Below are positions 8,859-16,499 of a stretch of DNA of 64,000 nt, in pieces (the first letter of the stretch is position 1; each line of letters starts with the position of its first letter). The translations under genes were made by a program, and so were the position numbers. The notes under the pieces are model-generated. The model had not been told where the DNA came from. It did no database searches and was given only the letters and a program-made list of their open reading frames with translations. Origin of the DNA: Flavobacterium pokkalii (GTDB taxonomy: Bacteria; Bacteroidota; Bacteroidia; Flavobacteriales; Flavobacteriaceae); contig NZ_NASZ01000017.1 in the NCBI RefSeq assembly GCF_014596575.1, positions 24,869-88,868 on the forward strand. Direction: 5' to 3'.

Positions 8859-9812
8859 ATGTCGCAATTTAAAATTTTAATAGTCTTAGCTATTTGTCTT
8901 TTGACCAATTACAACTACGGACAACATACTGACGAAATCAATTCCAACAGACCCGGAAAAAGCATGTCGGCTTATGCTGTTGGAAAATCAGTAATTCAGG
9001 CTGAAGCAGGCGTTTATGGCATTAATGAGAACCACAGTCTTTTAGGGTATGATGCTAACGGTTACGGTTTTGACCTTGATTTGCGTTATGGTTTTCTAAT
9101 GGAACGACTGGAAGTAATGGCAAATATTCAATACCAAAAAGAAGATTTTGTGTACGCTTACAACCAATACAGTAAATCCGATTTAAAGCAAACTGCTTTA
9201 GGTGCCAAATATCTGATTTATGATCCCTATAAAAATTACGAAAAGAAAACAAATATTTACAGCTGGAAAGCCAATCATTCCTTTAACTGGCACCAGTTAA
9301 TTCCTGCCGTATCGATTTATGCAGGGGCTAATTTTACAATGAAAAACAATCCTTATGCTTTTTCACCCGATGCAATGATTTCACCAAAAGCAATGTTGAT
9401 TACCCAAAACCATTTAGGTGACGGTTCCTTGGTTTTTGTAACCAATATTATTGCCGATTACATCATGAGCGATTATCCCAGTTATGGCTATATTTTAACC
9501 TTAACCAAAGGTTTTGGTCGAAAATGGTCGGGGTTTATTGAAAATCAGGGATTCAAAAGTGATTTTTACAGCGATTCCATTTTGCGAGGCGGAGCTGCTT
9601 TCCTGATTGGCAAAAACATACAGGTGGACGCTTCCATCAGTCATAATATTAAAGACACGCCAAGCGTTTTCTATGGTGGAGTCGGATTCTCCTGGCGCTA
9701 CGATGCCGGCTACAAAGAAGTCCGAATTAATCTGGACGACGCTCCATCGCAACCCCGCTCTGTTAGAAAAGCAGCCAAAAGAGACCAAAAACGAAAAGAC
9801 GCATTTGAATAA
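8859..9812 (+). CDS. Outer-membrane beta-barrel protein (transporter/MetA-type family)
   Basis: 317 residues. A Sec signal peptide (about residues 1-21, ending NYNYGQ) is followed by alternating amphipathic strands rich in Tyr, Gly and Phe, typical of an outer-membrane barrel. The start of the mature part (EINSNRPGKSMSAYAVGKSVIQAEAG) resembles the family often annotated 'transporter' or 'MetA-pathway of phenol degradation', whose function in Flavobacteria is unproven. Unusually, the protein ends in a basic tail (VRKAAKRDQKRKDAFE) beyond the last strand. The next gene begins 20 nt downstream, so they may be co-transcribed. Confidence 0.65.
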   Translation: MSQFKILIVLAICLLTNYNYGQHTDEINSNRPGKSMSAYAVGKSVIQAEAGVYGINENHSLLGYDANGYGFDLDLRYGFLMERLEVMANIQYQKEDFVYAYNQYSKSDLKQTALGAKYLIYDPYKNYEKKTNIYSWKANHSFNWHQLIPAVSIYAGANFTMKNNPYAFSPDAMISPKAMLITQNHLGDGSLVFVTNIIADYIMSDYPSYGYILTLTKGFGRKWSGFIENQGFKSDFYSDSILRGGAAFLIGKNIQVDASISHNIKDTPSVFYGGVGFSWRYDAGYKEVRINLDDAPSQPRSVRKAAKRDQKRKDAFE

Positions 9813-9832
9813 AGAAAAGATAAAACGAAAAG

Positions 9833-10951
9833 ATGATAACAATTAAAGAAGCCAAAACCAAAAAAGAACTCACCGAATACATCAAATTTCCTTTTTCACT
9901 CTACAAAGACAATGAATTTTGGGTACCACCCATCATTGCCGATGAATTAGAAACATTTGATAAAACTAAAAATCCGGCTTTTGAGAATGCCGAAGCTTAT
10001 TCGTATATCGCGTATAAAGACGGAAAAATTGCAGGAAGAGTTACCGCCATTATCAACTGGGCTGAAGTGAACGACCAACACAAGAAAAAAGTACGCTTTG
10101 GCTGGTTTGATGTAATTAACGACATCGAAGTTACCAAAGCCTTACTGGAAAAAGTGTACGAATTAGGCAAGAAAAACAATTTAGATTATATTGAAGGACC
10201 AATGGGTTTTTCAAATTTAGATAAAGTAGGGGTTTTAACCGAAGGTTTTGATCAACTGGGAACCATGATAACCTGGTACAACCATCCGTATTATGCAACT
10301 CATTTCGAACAACTGGGTTATGTGGTAGAAAAAGAATACATCGAGAGTAAATTCCCTTTTTCTAATGTAAAACCGGAATTTTTCCAAAAAGCCAGTGAAG
10401 TCGTTAAGAAAAGATACGAATTGACTCCTATCAATTTTACCGCTACAAAAGACGTCATGCCTTATGCGGATAAAATGTTTGATTTATTCAATGAAACTTA
10501 CGCAAAACTATCTTCTTTTGTCCCTATTTCAGAAGTACAAAAAGCGTATTTCAAGAAAAAATACATCAGCTTTATCAATCCGGAATACATCAAATTTATC
10601 GAAGATAAAAACAAAAATATCATTGCTTTTGGAATTGTGATGCCTTCGTTTTCCCGTGCTTTGCAAAAAGCTAAAGGAAAGCTCTTCCCTTTCGGAATTT
10701 TTCATTTACTAAATGCCCGAAAAAACAGCAAAGACATGATTTTCTATTTAATTGGAATCCATCCCGAATACCAAAACAAAGCGGTTACCGCTGTGATGTT
10801 CAACGAATACTATGACACATTCAAAGAAAAAGGAGTAGAATATTGCTTTAGAACTCCTGAATTATCAGACAATCATGCTATTCATAATATTTGGAAACAC
10901 TTTGAACCTGTGGTTCATTGCCGTAGAAAAACGTATAAAAAAGATCTTTAA
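9833..10951 (+). CDS. GNAT-like N-acetyltransferase family protein
   Basis: 372 residues, soluble. The N-terminal part (YIAYKDGKIAGRVTAIIN, then GWFDVINDIEVTKALLEKV) reads like the first half of a GNAT acetyltransferase fold, and the C-terminal part (YLIGIHPEYQNKAVTAVMFNEYY) contains a degenerate acetyl-CoA-binding loop. This size and architecture are common among conserved hypothetical proteins of Bacteroidota. The substrate is unknown, and an enzymatic role is inference. It follows the outer-membrane protein gene by 20 nt. Confidence 0.55.
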   Translation: MITIKEAKTKKELTEYIKFPFSLYKDNEFWVPPIIADELETFDKTKNPAFENAEAYSYIAYKDGKIAGRVTAIINWAEVNDQHKKKVRFGWFDVINDIEVTKALLEKVYELGKKNNLDYIEGPMGFSNLDKVGVLTEGFDQLGTMITWYNHPYYATHFEQLGYVVEKEYIESKFPFSNVKPEFFQKASEVVKKRYELTPINFTATKDVMPYADKMFDLFNETYAKLSSFVPISEVQKAYFKKKYISFINPEYIKFIEDKNKNIIAFGIVMPSFSRALQKAKGKLFPFGIFHLLNARKNSKDMIFYLIGIHPEYQNKAVTAVMFNEYYDTFKEKGVEYCFRTPELSDNHAIHNIWKHFEPVVHCRRKTYKKDL

Positions 10952-11033
10952 TCAAAGTGGGCAGTGTTCAGTCGCAAACTTCAGAACACAGCATGCAGAT
11001 TTCAGAAAAAAAGAACAAAAAATATTAGCCATA

Positions 11034-11064
11034 AAAAAACCATTCGCAAAGCGAATGGTTTTTT
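11034..11064. terminator. Bidirectional intrinsic terminator
   Basis: AAAAAACCATTCGC (11034-11047), loop AAA, GCGAATGGTTTTTT (11051-11064). A strong stem with an A run before and a T run after serves the convergent GNAT-like gene and PLP-enzyme gene. Confidence 0.8.
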
Positions 11065-11114
11065 GTTATTATAGAGAATCAACTGTCAACTATCAACCGA
11101 TAACTGACAACTAA

Positions 11115-12380
11115 TTATTGCGCTTCCATATCTACAGTAGTTTTTTCAGCGATTGCTTTGTAAGTTCCGTTAGTTAATTTCTCACGGATAGCTTCAAAAG
11201 CAGTTAATGTTTCCTCAATATCAGCTAAAGTATGAGAAGCCGTAGGAATCATTCTCAACAAGATAATTCCTTTTGGAATTACCGGATAAACCACGATTGA
11301 CAAGAAAATACCGTAATTCTCTCTCAGGTCGTTTACCATTACCATCGCTTCAGGAATAGATCCTTTAAGATAAACCGGTGTAATACAAGTATTCGTATCA
11401 CCAATATCAAAACCTTTTTCTTTCAATCCGTTTTGCAACGCATTTACATTTTCCCAAAGTTTATCTTTAATTGCTGAAGATTCACGCAATAATTCCAAAC
11501 GTTTCAAAGAACCTAATGTTTGGATCATTGGTAAAGCCTTAGCAAACATTTGCGAACGTAAGTTGTATTTCAAATAATCAATTACATCTTTATCAGCAGC
11601 TACGAAAGCACCAATATTAGCCATTGATTTAGCAAAAGTCGAGAAATAAACATCAATTCCGTCCTGACAACCTTGCTCCTCACCTGCTCCGGCACCTGTT
11701 TTTCCAAGTGTACCAAAACCATGTGCATCGTCAACCAAAAGACGGAAATTGTATTTCTCTTTCAAAGCTACAATTTCTTTCAATTTCCCCTGTTGCCCGC
11801 GCATTCCAAAAACACCTTCCGTGATGAATAAAATTCCTCCTCCGGTTTCTTTAGCCATTTTAGTAGCACGTTGCAGGTTTTTCTCCATGCTCTCTAAATC
11901 ATTGTGTTTGTAAGTGAAACGCTTACCCATGTGCAAACGAACCCCGTCAATAATACAAGCGTGAGAATCCACGTCATACACAATAATATCATTCTTAGAC
12001 ACCAAAGCATCAATGATAGATACCATTCCCTGGTAACCGAAATTCAACAAATAAGCCGATTCTTTCATAACGAATTCAGCCAATTCTCTTTCTAATTGTT
12101 CGTGATAATTAGTATGTCCGCTCATCATACGCGCTCCCATTGGGTAAGCAGCTCCAAACTGAATCGCAGCATCTGTATCGGCTTTACGCACCTCAGGGTG
12201 ATTAGCCAAACCTAAATAATCATTCAAACTCCAGTTCAAAATATCTTTCCCACCAAACTTCATTCTAGGCCCTAACTCCCCTTCCAATTTTGGAAACACA
12301 TAATATCCTTCTGCCTGTGAAGCCCATTTTCCTAACGGTCCTTTATTGCTTTGAATTCTTTCGAATAAATCTTTTACCAT
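11115..12380 (-). CDS. PLP-dependent alpha-oxoamine synthase, serine palmitoyltransferase/cysteate acyltransferase type
   Basis: 421 residues from the ATG at 12380. It belongs to the alpha-oxoamine synthases, which condense an amino acid with an acyl-CoA or acyl-ACP. Visible: the PLP-stacking His in VDSHACI (about H140), the DDAHGFG motif (about 217-223) and the Schiff-base Lys in TFAKSMANIG (about K251). In Bacteroidota such proteins start sphingolipid synthesis (serine substrate) or capnine sulfonolipid synthesis (cysteate substrate, as shown in Flavobacterium johnsoniae). I cannot choose from sequence alone; glycine C-acetyltransferase is less likely. An in-frame ATG at 12419 lies upstream of the expected transcription start (promoter 12417-12424), so it is rejected. 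Confidence 0.8.
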   Translation of the reverse strand: MVKDLFERIQSNKGPLGKWASQAEGYYVFPKLEGELGPRMKFGGKDILNWSLNDYLGLANHPEVRKADTDAAIQFGAAYPMGARMMSGHTNYHEQLERELAEFVMKESAYLLNFGYQGMVSIIDALVSKNDIIVYDVDSHACIIDGVRLHMGKRFTYKHNDLESMEKNLQRATKMAKETGGGILFITEGVFGMRGQQGKLKEIVALKEKYNFRLLVDDAHGFGTLGKTGAGAGEEQGCQDGIDVYFSTFAKSMANIGAFVAADKDVIDYLKYNLRSQMFAKALPMIQTLGSLKRLELLRESSAIKDKLWENVNALQNGLKEKGFDIGDTNTCITPVYLKGSIPEAMVMVNDLRENYGIFLSIVVYPVIPKGIILLRMIPTASHTLADIEETLTAFEAIREKLTNGTYKAIAEKTTVDMEAQ

Positions 12381-12416
12381 AATATATCCAGTAATAATTT
12401 TAATTTTAAGAGGTTG

Positions 12417-12424
12417 CAAAAATA
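12417..12424 (-). promoter_or_regulatory. -7 element that fixes the PLP-enzyme start
   Basis: TATTTTTG on the minus strand lies 36 nt before the ATG at 12380 and overlaps the alternative ATG at 12419, which makes the shorter protein the real product. Confidence 0.5.
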
Positions 12425-12466
12425 ATTATTTATATTTTATAAAGGTCTTCTAAGTAAAATTATTTT

Positions 12467-12592
12467 CAGGAGCCACTACGCACCGATGTTATAATTAACA
12501 TTTTCACCTGCTATCCGCTACATCTCTTCTGTCTCGTTAAAGAAACAAGACACAAGAGGATGCTCCCGACACTTCGGAACTATCGGGGCTAG
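12467..12592. repeat. Interspersed-type intergenic element with two hairpins
   Basis: This non-coding stretch between the PLP-enzyme gene and the small ORF holds a long imperfect hairpin (arms about 12520-12538 and 12544-12562) and then a CCCGA...TCGGG hairpin (12565-12586). Its base composition and its core (CTATCCGCTACATCTCTTCT ... ATCGGGGCTAG) resemble, from memory, an intergenic element scattered through Flavobacterium chromosomes. Only one full copy is in this window, so the repeat status is inferred. Nothing else is seen in 12425-12646. Confidence 0.5.
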
Positions 12593-12646
12593 AAAAGAAG
12601 GATTCTTTTCCAAAACAATAAAAAGCAGAATCTTTGTAAGGAATTA

Positions 12647-12787
12647 ATGAATATATTTGAAAAAAGGATAAAGCAAAACAAACTTTCGCCAATCTACCCG
12701 AATTTGGGTGTATACATGAAGGCTTGTTTTACTTATAAACAAGTTACCGACAAAGCTAAAAAAACAGACTTAGATGGAAAAAATTAA
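12647..12787 (+). CDS. 46-residue ORF coupled to the HEPN gene
   Basis: This short frame (ATG at 12647, TAA at 12785-12787) encodes a basic peptide starting MNIFEKRIKQNKLSPIYP and ending KTDLDGKN. Its end overlaps the ATG of the HEPN gene (12774) by 14 bases in another frame, the geometry of translational coupling. It resembles no family I know. It could be a real small partner, a leader peptide, or a chance ORF in an A+T-rich region; length alone cannot decide. Confidence 0.35.
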   Translation: MNIFEKRIKQNKLSPIYPNLGVYMKACFTYKQVTDKAKKTDLDGKN

Positions 12788-13568
12788 AGGCAAATACGAA
12801 ATTATATTAGGGTTTGCAACTCTTATCATTTCGCTCAGTGCATTTAAAGACGAGCTTTCTCAAATTAATCTTGAACTCGGATTTATAAAAATTTCACTTT
12901 CACAGTATTTTTTATATTCAGTTTTTGGGTTTTGCCTGTGCTTGTATTTCTATATTATCGAGCATGCTGTAAGAGAAACTAAAATTGGACAGTGGAAAAT
13001 TTTCGACTATCTAATAGCGATTGCATACGGAACCTTTATTTTTATTTTAATTTCACCGATACTAGTACTTCTAAACATTCTTTCGGTAAAAATTTACAAT
13101 TATTTTCTTCAAAAAACTGAAGAAGAAAAAGCTGAAGTTTTATCGTTGATATTAACAATTATAAACGGAATCAGCGTAATTGTATCTTTTGTTGGTGGAA
13201 AAAAATTATTCAAAAAGCATCAAGAAGATATTAAAGAAGCAGCTGAAAATAAACAGATCACAGAAATTGAAAGTGCGAAAAGATTATATGCGGACGGATA
13301 TTATGCCAGTTCGATTTTAGAATCTTTCAAAGCGTTAGAATCTTTTCTGCAAAAAAAAATCATAGAAAAAAATCATCGTGCACCGAGAGCATTATATGAG
13401 TTGCTTCAAACAAGTTTTAAATTGAAAATAATTAAAAAAGAAGATTCAGAAAAAATGTCCGCATTGATTAGAATGCGTAACAGTGCTGCACATAATACTG
13501 AAATAGTTTTAACTAAAGACGATGCAAATAACGTTCTTCTATTTATAACAGAAATCATGAGTCGTTAA
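12774..13568 (+). CDS. Membrane-anchored HEPN-domain protein
   Basis: 264 residues. Four hydrophobic segments (about 8-24, 43-63, 78-104, 121-142) are followed by a cytosolic helical domain (about 160-264). That domain has the features of HEPN proteins: paired helices with the YxxS-x6-KALE pattern (YYASSILESFKALESFL) and the R-x4-H motif RNSAAH (R235, H240), which forms the RNase active site in HEPN toxins and defence effectors. Many HEPN proteins act as RNases in toxin-antitoxin or abortive-infection systems; others are only binding modules. Here the intact motif and the membrane anchor suggest an effector, which is inference. The gene lies alone with the 46-codon ORF between two repeat elements. 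An intrinsic terminator follows at 13764-13802. Confidence 0.65.
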   Translation: MEKIKGKYEIILGFATLIISLSAFKDELSQINLELGFIKISLSQYFLYSVFGFCLCLYFYIIEHAVRETKIGQWKIFDYLIAIAYGTFIFILISPILVLLNILSVKIYNYFLQKTEEEKAEVLSLILTIINGISVIVSFVGGKKLFKKHQEDIKEAAENKQITEIESAKRLYADGYYASSILESFKALESFLQKKIIEKNHRAPRALYELLQTSFKLKIIKKEDSEKMSALIRMRNSAAHNTEIVLTKDDANNVLLFITEIMSR

Positions 13569-13573
13569 CAAGT

Positions 13574-13630
13574 CCCAGCTGGCGCGAGCGTCTCTCCCCA
13601 GCTGACGCGAGCGTCACGCTCGTGCACACA
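13574..13630. repeat. GC-rich tandem/palindromic element after the HEPN gene
   Basis: Two 19-bp copies of CCCAGCTGRCGCGAGCGTC start at 13574 and 13597 (period 23), and the second runs into the palindrome CGAGCGT-C-ACGCTCG (13608-13622). About 70% G+C in a strongly A+T-rich region marks it as foreign to its surroundings; it looks like a REP-type intergenic repeat. Confidence 0.6.
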
Positions 13631-13763
13631 AAGAAAATTTTAGACAATCAAATTCTAAGATCGGCTAAAATCGGCTTAATCTGCGTGCTATACTATAAAA
13701 TCTGAGCACTTTTAAAAAACTTCAAATTTACTTAGCCACAAAAAGCGGTACTAAAAACAATAT

Positions 13764-13802
13764 AAAGCCTTAAAAAGTTGTACTTTTAAAAGGCTTTTTT
13801 TT
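13764..13802 (+). terminator. Intrinsic terminator before osmC-like gene
   Basis: AAAGCCTTAAAA (from 13764) pairs with TTTAAAAGGCTTT, followed by a run of eight T. It most likely ends transcripts from the HEPN gene about 195 nt upstream. Confidence 0.7.
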
Positions 13803-13831
13803 GATCGTAACACAACCTAAAAAACAACCCC

Positions 13832-14332
13832 ATGAATGCCGAAGAATTAAAAAAAATACAGGAACCCCTAAAAGAAAAATACCGCAACCAACCCGAAACG
13901 GCCATCATCACCCTCAAAGCCGAGGGAAAAATTGGCGATGGTATTTCCTGTAAAGTTGCCACCGGAAAAGCACTGGTCGAAGCCGGACTTCATCCCGCTA
14001 CTGGGGGAAACGGCGCACTCGCCTGCTCAGGCGATATGCTTCTGGAAGCCTTAGTCGCCTGTGCCGGCGTGACACTAAATGCCGTTGCTACTGCAATTGG
14101 TCTCGAAATCAACGATGCCGTTATCAAAGCCGAAGGCGATTTGGATTTTCGTGGTACTTTGGGCGTTTCCAAAGAAGTAAATGTCGGTTTTCAAAGTATC
14201 CGTCTTCACTTCGAAATTGACAGCAATACCACTCCCGAAGAGCTTCAAACACTCCAAAAATTAACCGAAAGATACTGTGTGGTTTACCAAACACTCGTAA
14301 AAGGCGTTCCGGTTGCCACCACTTTTCAATAG
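13832..14332 (+). CDS. OsmC/Ohr-family protein
   Basis: 166 residues. OsmC-type proteins reduce organic hydroperoxides in the cytoplasm through two cysteines. Both are seen here: one in LVACAGVTLNAV (middle of the long central helix) and one in RYCVVYQTLVKG near the end. The spacing fits the family, and the length is slightly greater than usual for OsmC/Ohr (about 140) because of the N-terminal extension. The following gene begins 22 nt downstream and may be co-transcribed. Confidence 0.85.
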   Translation: MNAEELKKIQEPLKEKYRNQPETAIITLKAEGKIGDGISCKVATGKALVEAGLHPATGGNGALACSGDMLLEALVACAGVTLNAVATAIGLEINDAVIKAEGDLDFRGTLGVSKEVNVGFQSIRLHFEIDSNTTPEELQTLQKLTERYCVVYQTLVKGVPVATTFQ

Positions 14333-14354
14333 CCGTTAAAATCAAATTCTAAAA

Positions 14355-14705
14355 ATGAATAATACCAAAGTTTTTAAAATGGCTTTTGCTTCAGTTTATC
14401 CGCATTATATTGCCAAAGCCAAAAAAAAAGGACGCAGCAAAGAAGAAGTGGATGAAATTATTTTTTGGCTCACCGGATATAACGAACAGGATTTACAACA
14501 AATTCTGAACAACAAAACTGATTTTGAAAATTTCTTTGCAAAAGCACCACAAATTAACCCAAATGTTACTAAAATTACAGGAGTTATTTGCGGTTATCGT
14601 GTGGAAGAAATCGAAGACCCGCTGGTGCAGAAAATTCGTTATCTGGATAAATTAATTGACGAATTGGCTAAAGGGAAATCAATGGATAAAATTTTGAGGA
14701 AATAA
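14355..14705 (+). CDS. DUF2200 family protein
   Basis: 116 residues, soluble and basic. The pattern [20 protein letters not shown] followed by [14 protein letters not shown], and the later [18 protein letters not shown], is that of DUF2200, a small conserved family without a known function. Near the end, MDKILR suggests a helical tail. It follows the OsmC-like gene closely. Confidence 0.85.
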   Translation: MNNTKVFKMAFASVYPHYIAKAKKKGRSKEEVDEIIFWLTGYNEQDLQQILNNKTDFENFFAKAPQINPNVTKITGVICGYRVEEIEDPLVQKIRYLDKLIDELAKGKSMDKILRK

Positions 14706-14800
14706 AATTATTTTTGTCTACAAAAACTTAGAATTAACAAATTAGGATGGAATTTCAAAAATCAAAGATAATTTCACCCAAGATTATAGCTTATTATCAT

Positions 14801-15286
14801 TTATATCGGCACAGCAAAGTTTTGTTTTATAACCCCAATAACAAACGTACTGTGCGCACTTCCGATATTTTTTACCGAGCCTAAATCGTTAATCACAAAA
14901 GACTGATAATGCTTCATATCTTTAACCATAATTTTCAATAAAAAATCGTAATCGCCCGAAATATTGTAACATTCGACCACTTCTTTAATCGAAACGATAT
15001 CCTTAACAAACTTATTTCCTATTTCTTTGGTATGCTCCTTTAAAGTGATATTACAAAATACGGTTAATTGCAAGCCCAATTTTTCAGCATTTACAATAGC
15101 AGCGTACTTCTCTATAAAACCTTCTTTTTCCAATCGTTTAATTCTTTCATAAACGGGTGTAGGAGATAAATTTACTCGGTTCGCGATTTCTTTGGTCGTC
15201 AATTTTGCATCTTTTTGAAGCACTTTCAACAGCTCCAGATCGATCATATCTATATTTTCTAAAGAGAAATTATCTGTTTTTTTCAT
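14801..15286 (-). CDS. Lrp/AsnC-family transcriptional regulator
   Basis: 161 residues from the ATG at 15286; a GTG four codons upstream is also in frame but less likely. An N-terminal helix-turn-helix (DLELLKVLQKDAKLTTKEIA and NLSPTPVYERIKRLEKEGFI) is followed by the RAM/AsnC ligand-binding domain (VVECYNISGDYDFLLKIMVK). Lrp-family regulators sense amino acids, often leucine or methionine. It faces the mesX-mesD genes across 137 bp containing two similar quasi-palindromes (15303-15345), so it probably controls them and itself. Methionine as ligand is inference. Confidence 0.9.
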   Translation of the reverse strand: MKKTDNFSLENIDMIDLELLKVLQKDAKLTTKEIANRVNLSPTPVYERIKRLEKEGFIEKYAAIVNAEKLGLQLTVFCNITLKEHTKEIGNKFVKDIVSIKEVVECYNISGDYDFLLKIMVKDMKHYQSFVINDLGSVKNIGSAHSTFVIGVIKQNFAVPI

Positions 15287-15302
15287 TATTACAACCACTA
15301 AA

Positions 15303-15345
15303 AGATTAATTATCTACAAAAATAACAAAAACAGATATATTATCT
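15303..15345. promoter_or_regulatory. Candidate Lrp operator pair
   Basis: Two 13-bp quasi-palindromes of the form AGAT-N5-ATCT (AGATTAATTATCT at 15303-15315, AGATATATTATCT at 15333-15345) lie exactly 30 bp apart, about three helical turns, between the divergent lrp and mesX genes. An extra half site TAATCT lies at 15371-15376. Phased sites are typical of Lrp octamers; binding is not shown. Confidence 0.5.
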
Positions 15346-15423
15346 AATTTTAATTTAAAATTAAAAAACCTAATCTTTTATATTGAAATTTGTAAGATAA
15401 AAATACTAAAACATTATTATTAA

Positions 15424-16470
15424 ATGAAAACAGACCTACAAGAAGATTTCAGAATAAACGGAGAAAAGGATAGTGAAAACCACCAGAATACAGTCAAGAA
15501 TGATTTTGCCTTCACAATAAAGAGTATTTATTTCAATGAGGACTATATTCCTTCTAACAGTACTCGTACCACGACCAACTTTGCAAACTTGGCCAGAGGA
15601 GCAAGTCGCCAGGAAAACATACGCAACACGATCACTATGATTAACAATCGTTTTAATGCCTTGGCCAACTGGGATAACCCTAATAACAACCGTTATTCAG
15701 TAGAATTAGAAATTGTTTCTGTTGACATAGATATTGACGGTAGTGGCACAACATTCCCAACGATTGAAATATTAAAAACGCATATTATTGATCATAAAAC
15801 AGGCCAACGCATTGAAGGTATTGTTGGGAACAACTTTTCTTCGTATGTGCGGGATTATGATTTTAGCGTATTACTTTTAGAGCACAATAAGGATAAAAGC
15901 GACTATAGCATTCCGGATAATTTTGGTGAATTGCACGGCAATATATTTAAGCATTTTGTGAATTCTGAAACTTACAAAAAACACTTTAGCAAACCACCTG
16001 TTATATGTTTGAGCGTATCACATAATAAAACCTATACTCGAACAACAAACCACCACCCGATATTAGGTTTCGAATACCAAGTAAACGAATCTTCCTTAAC
16101 AGAACAATACTTCAAAAAAATGGGCTTACAGGTTCGTTGTTTTATGCCACTTAACAGCGTTGCACCTTTAACGTTTTATTTCTTTGGCGACTTAGTAACA
16201 GATTATTCAAACCTTGAATTAATCAGTACTATTAGCACAATGGAAACTTTCCAAAAGATTTACAGACCTGAAATTTACAATGCCAATGCTATCGCAGGAC
16301 AGTGCTACAATCCTAGTTTACAAAATCAAGATCATTCGTTAACAAAAATTATTTACGACCGGGAAGAACGCACCAGATTAGGCATCGAGCAAGGTAAATT
16401 TACCGAAAAGCATTTTATTAAGCCTTACAAAAACATTCTGGAAAAGTGGTCTGCTAATTTTAGCCTTTAA
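15424..16470 (+). CDS. mesX: DUF1852 protein, MesX-like partner of methionine synthase MesD
   Basis: 348 residues, soluble. The pattern TTNFANLARGASRQENIRNT, with a following strand-rich region (RYSVELEIVSVDIDIDGSG), fits DUF1852. That family is found next to the core methionine synthase MesD and was reported to be needed for MesD activity in an oxygen-dependent way, hence MesX, a putative oxygenase. Here it lies 29 nt before the mesD-like gene, which supports the assignment. The N-terminal 25 residues look disordered. The exact chemistry of this protein is not established. Confidence 0.85.
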   Translation: MKTDLQEDFRINGEKDSENHQNTVKNDFAFTIKSIYFNEDYIPSNSTRTTTNFANLARGASRQENIRNTITMINNRFNALANWDNPNNNRYSVELEIVSVDIDIDGSGTTFPTIEILKTHIIDHKTGQRIEGIVGNNFSSYVRDYDFSVLLLEHNKDKSDYSIPDNFGELHGNIFKHFVNSETYKKHFSKPPVICLSVSHNKTYTRTTNHHPILGFEYQVNESSLTEQYFKKMGLQVRCFMPLNSVAPLTFYFFGDLVTDYSNLELISTISTMETFQKIYRPEIYNANAIAGQCYNPSLQNQDHSLTKIIYDREERTRLGIEQGKFTEKHFIKPYKNILEKWSANFSL

Positions 16471-16499
16471 TTGATACTACACCTTAAAATTATTTGAAT

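Noticed and set aside
12381..12419. Longer PLP-enzyme N-terminus from the ATG at 12419
   Set aside because: It overlaps the -7 promoter element (12417-12424), so it would lie upstream of the transcription start.
14124..14345. Antisense frames inside the osmC gene (also 13990-14257)
   Set aside because: Antisense shadows of a well-supported gene, with no promoter and no recognisable product.
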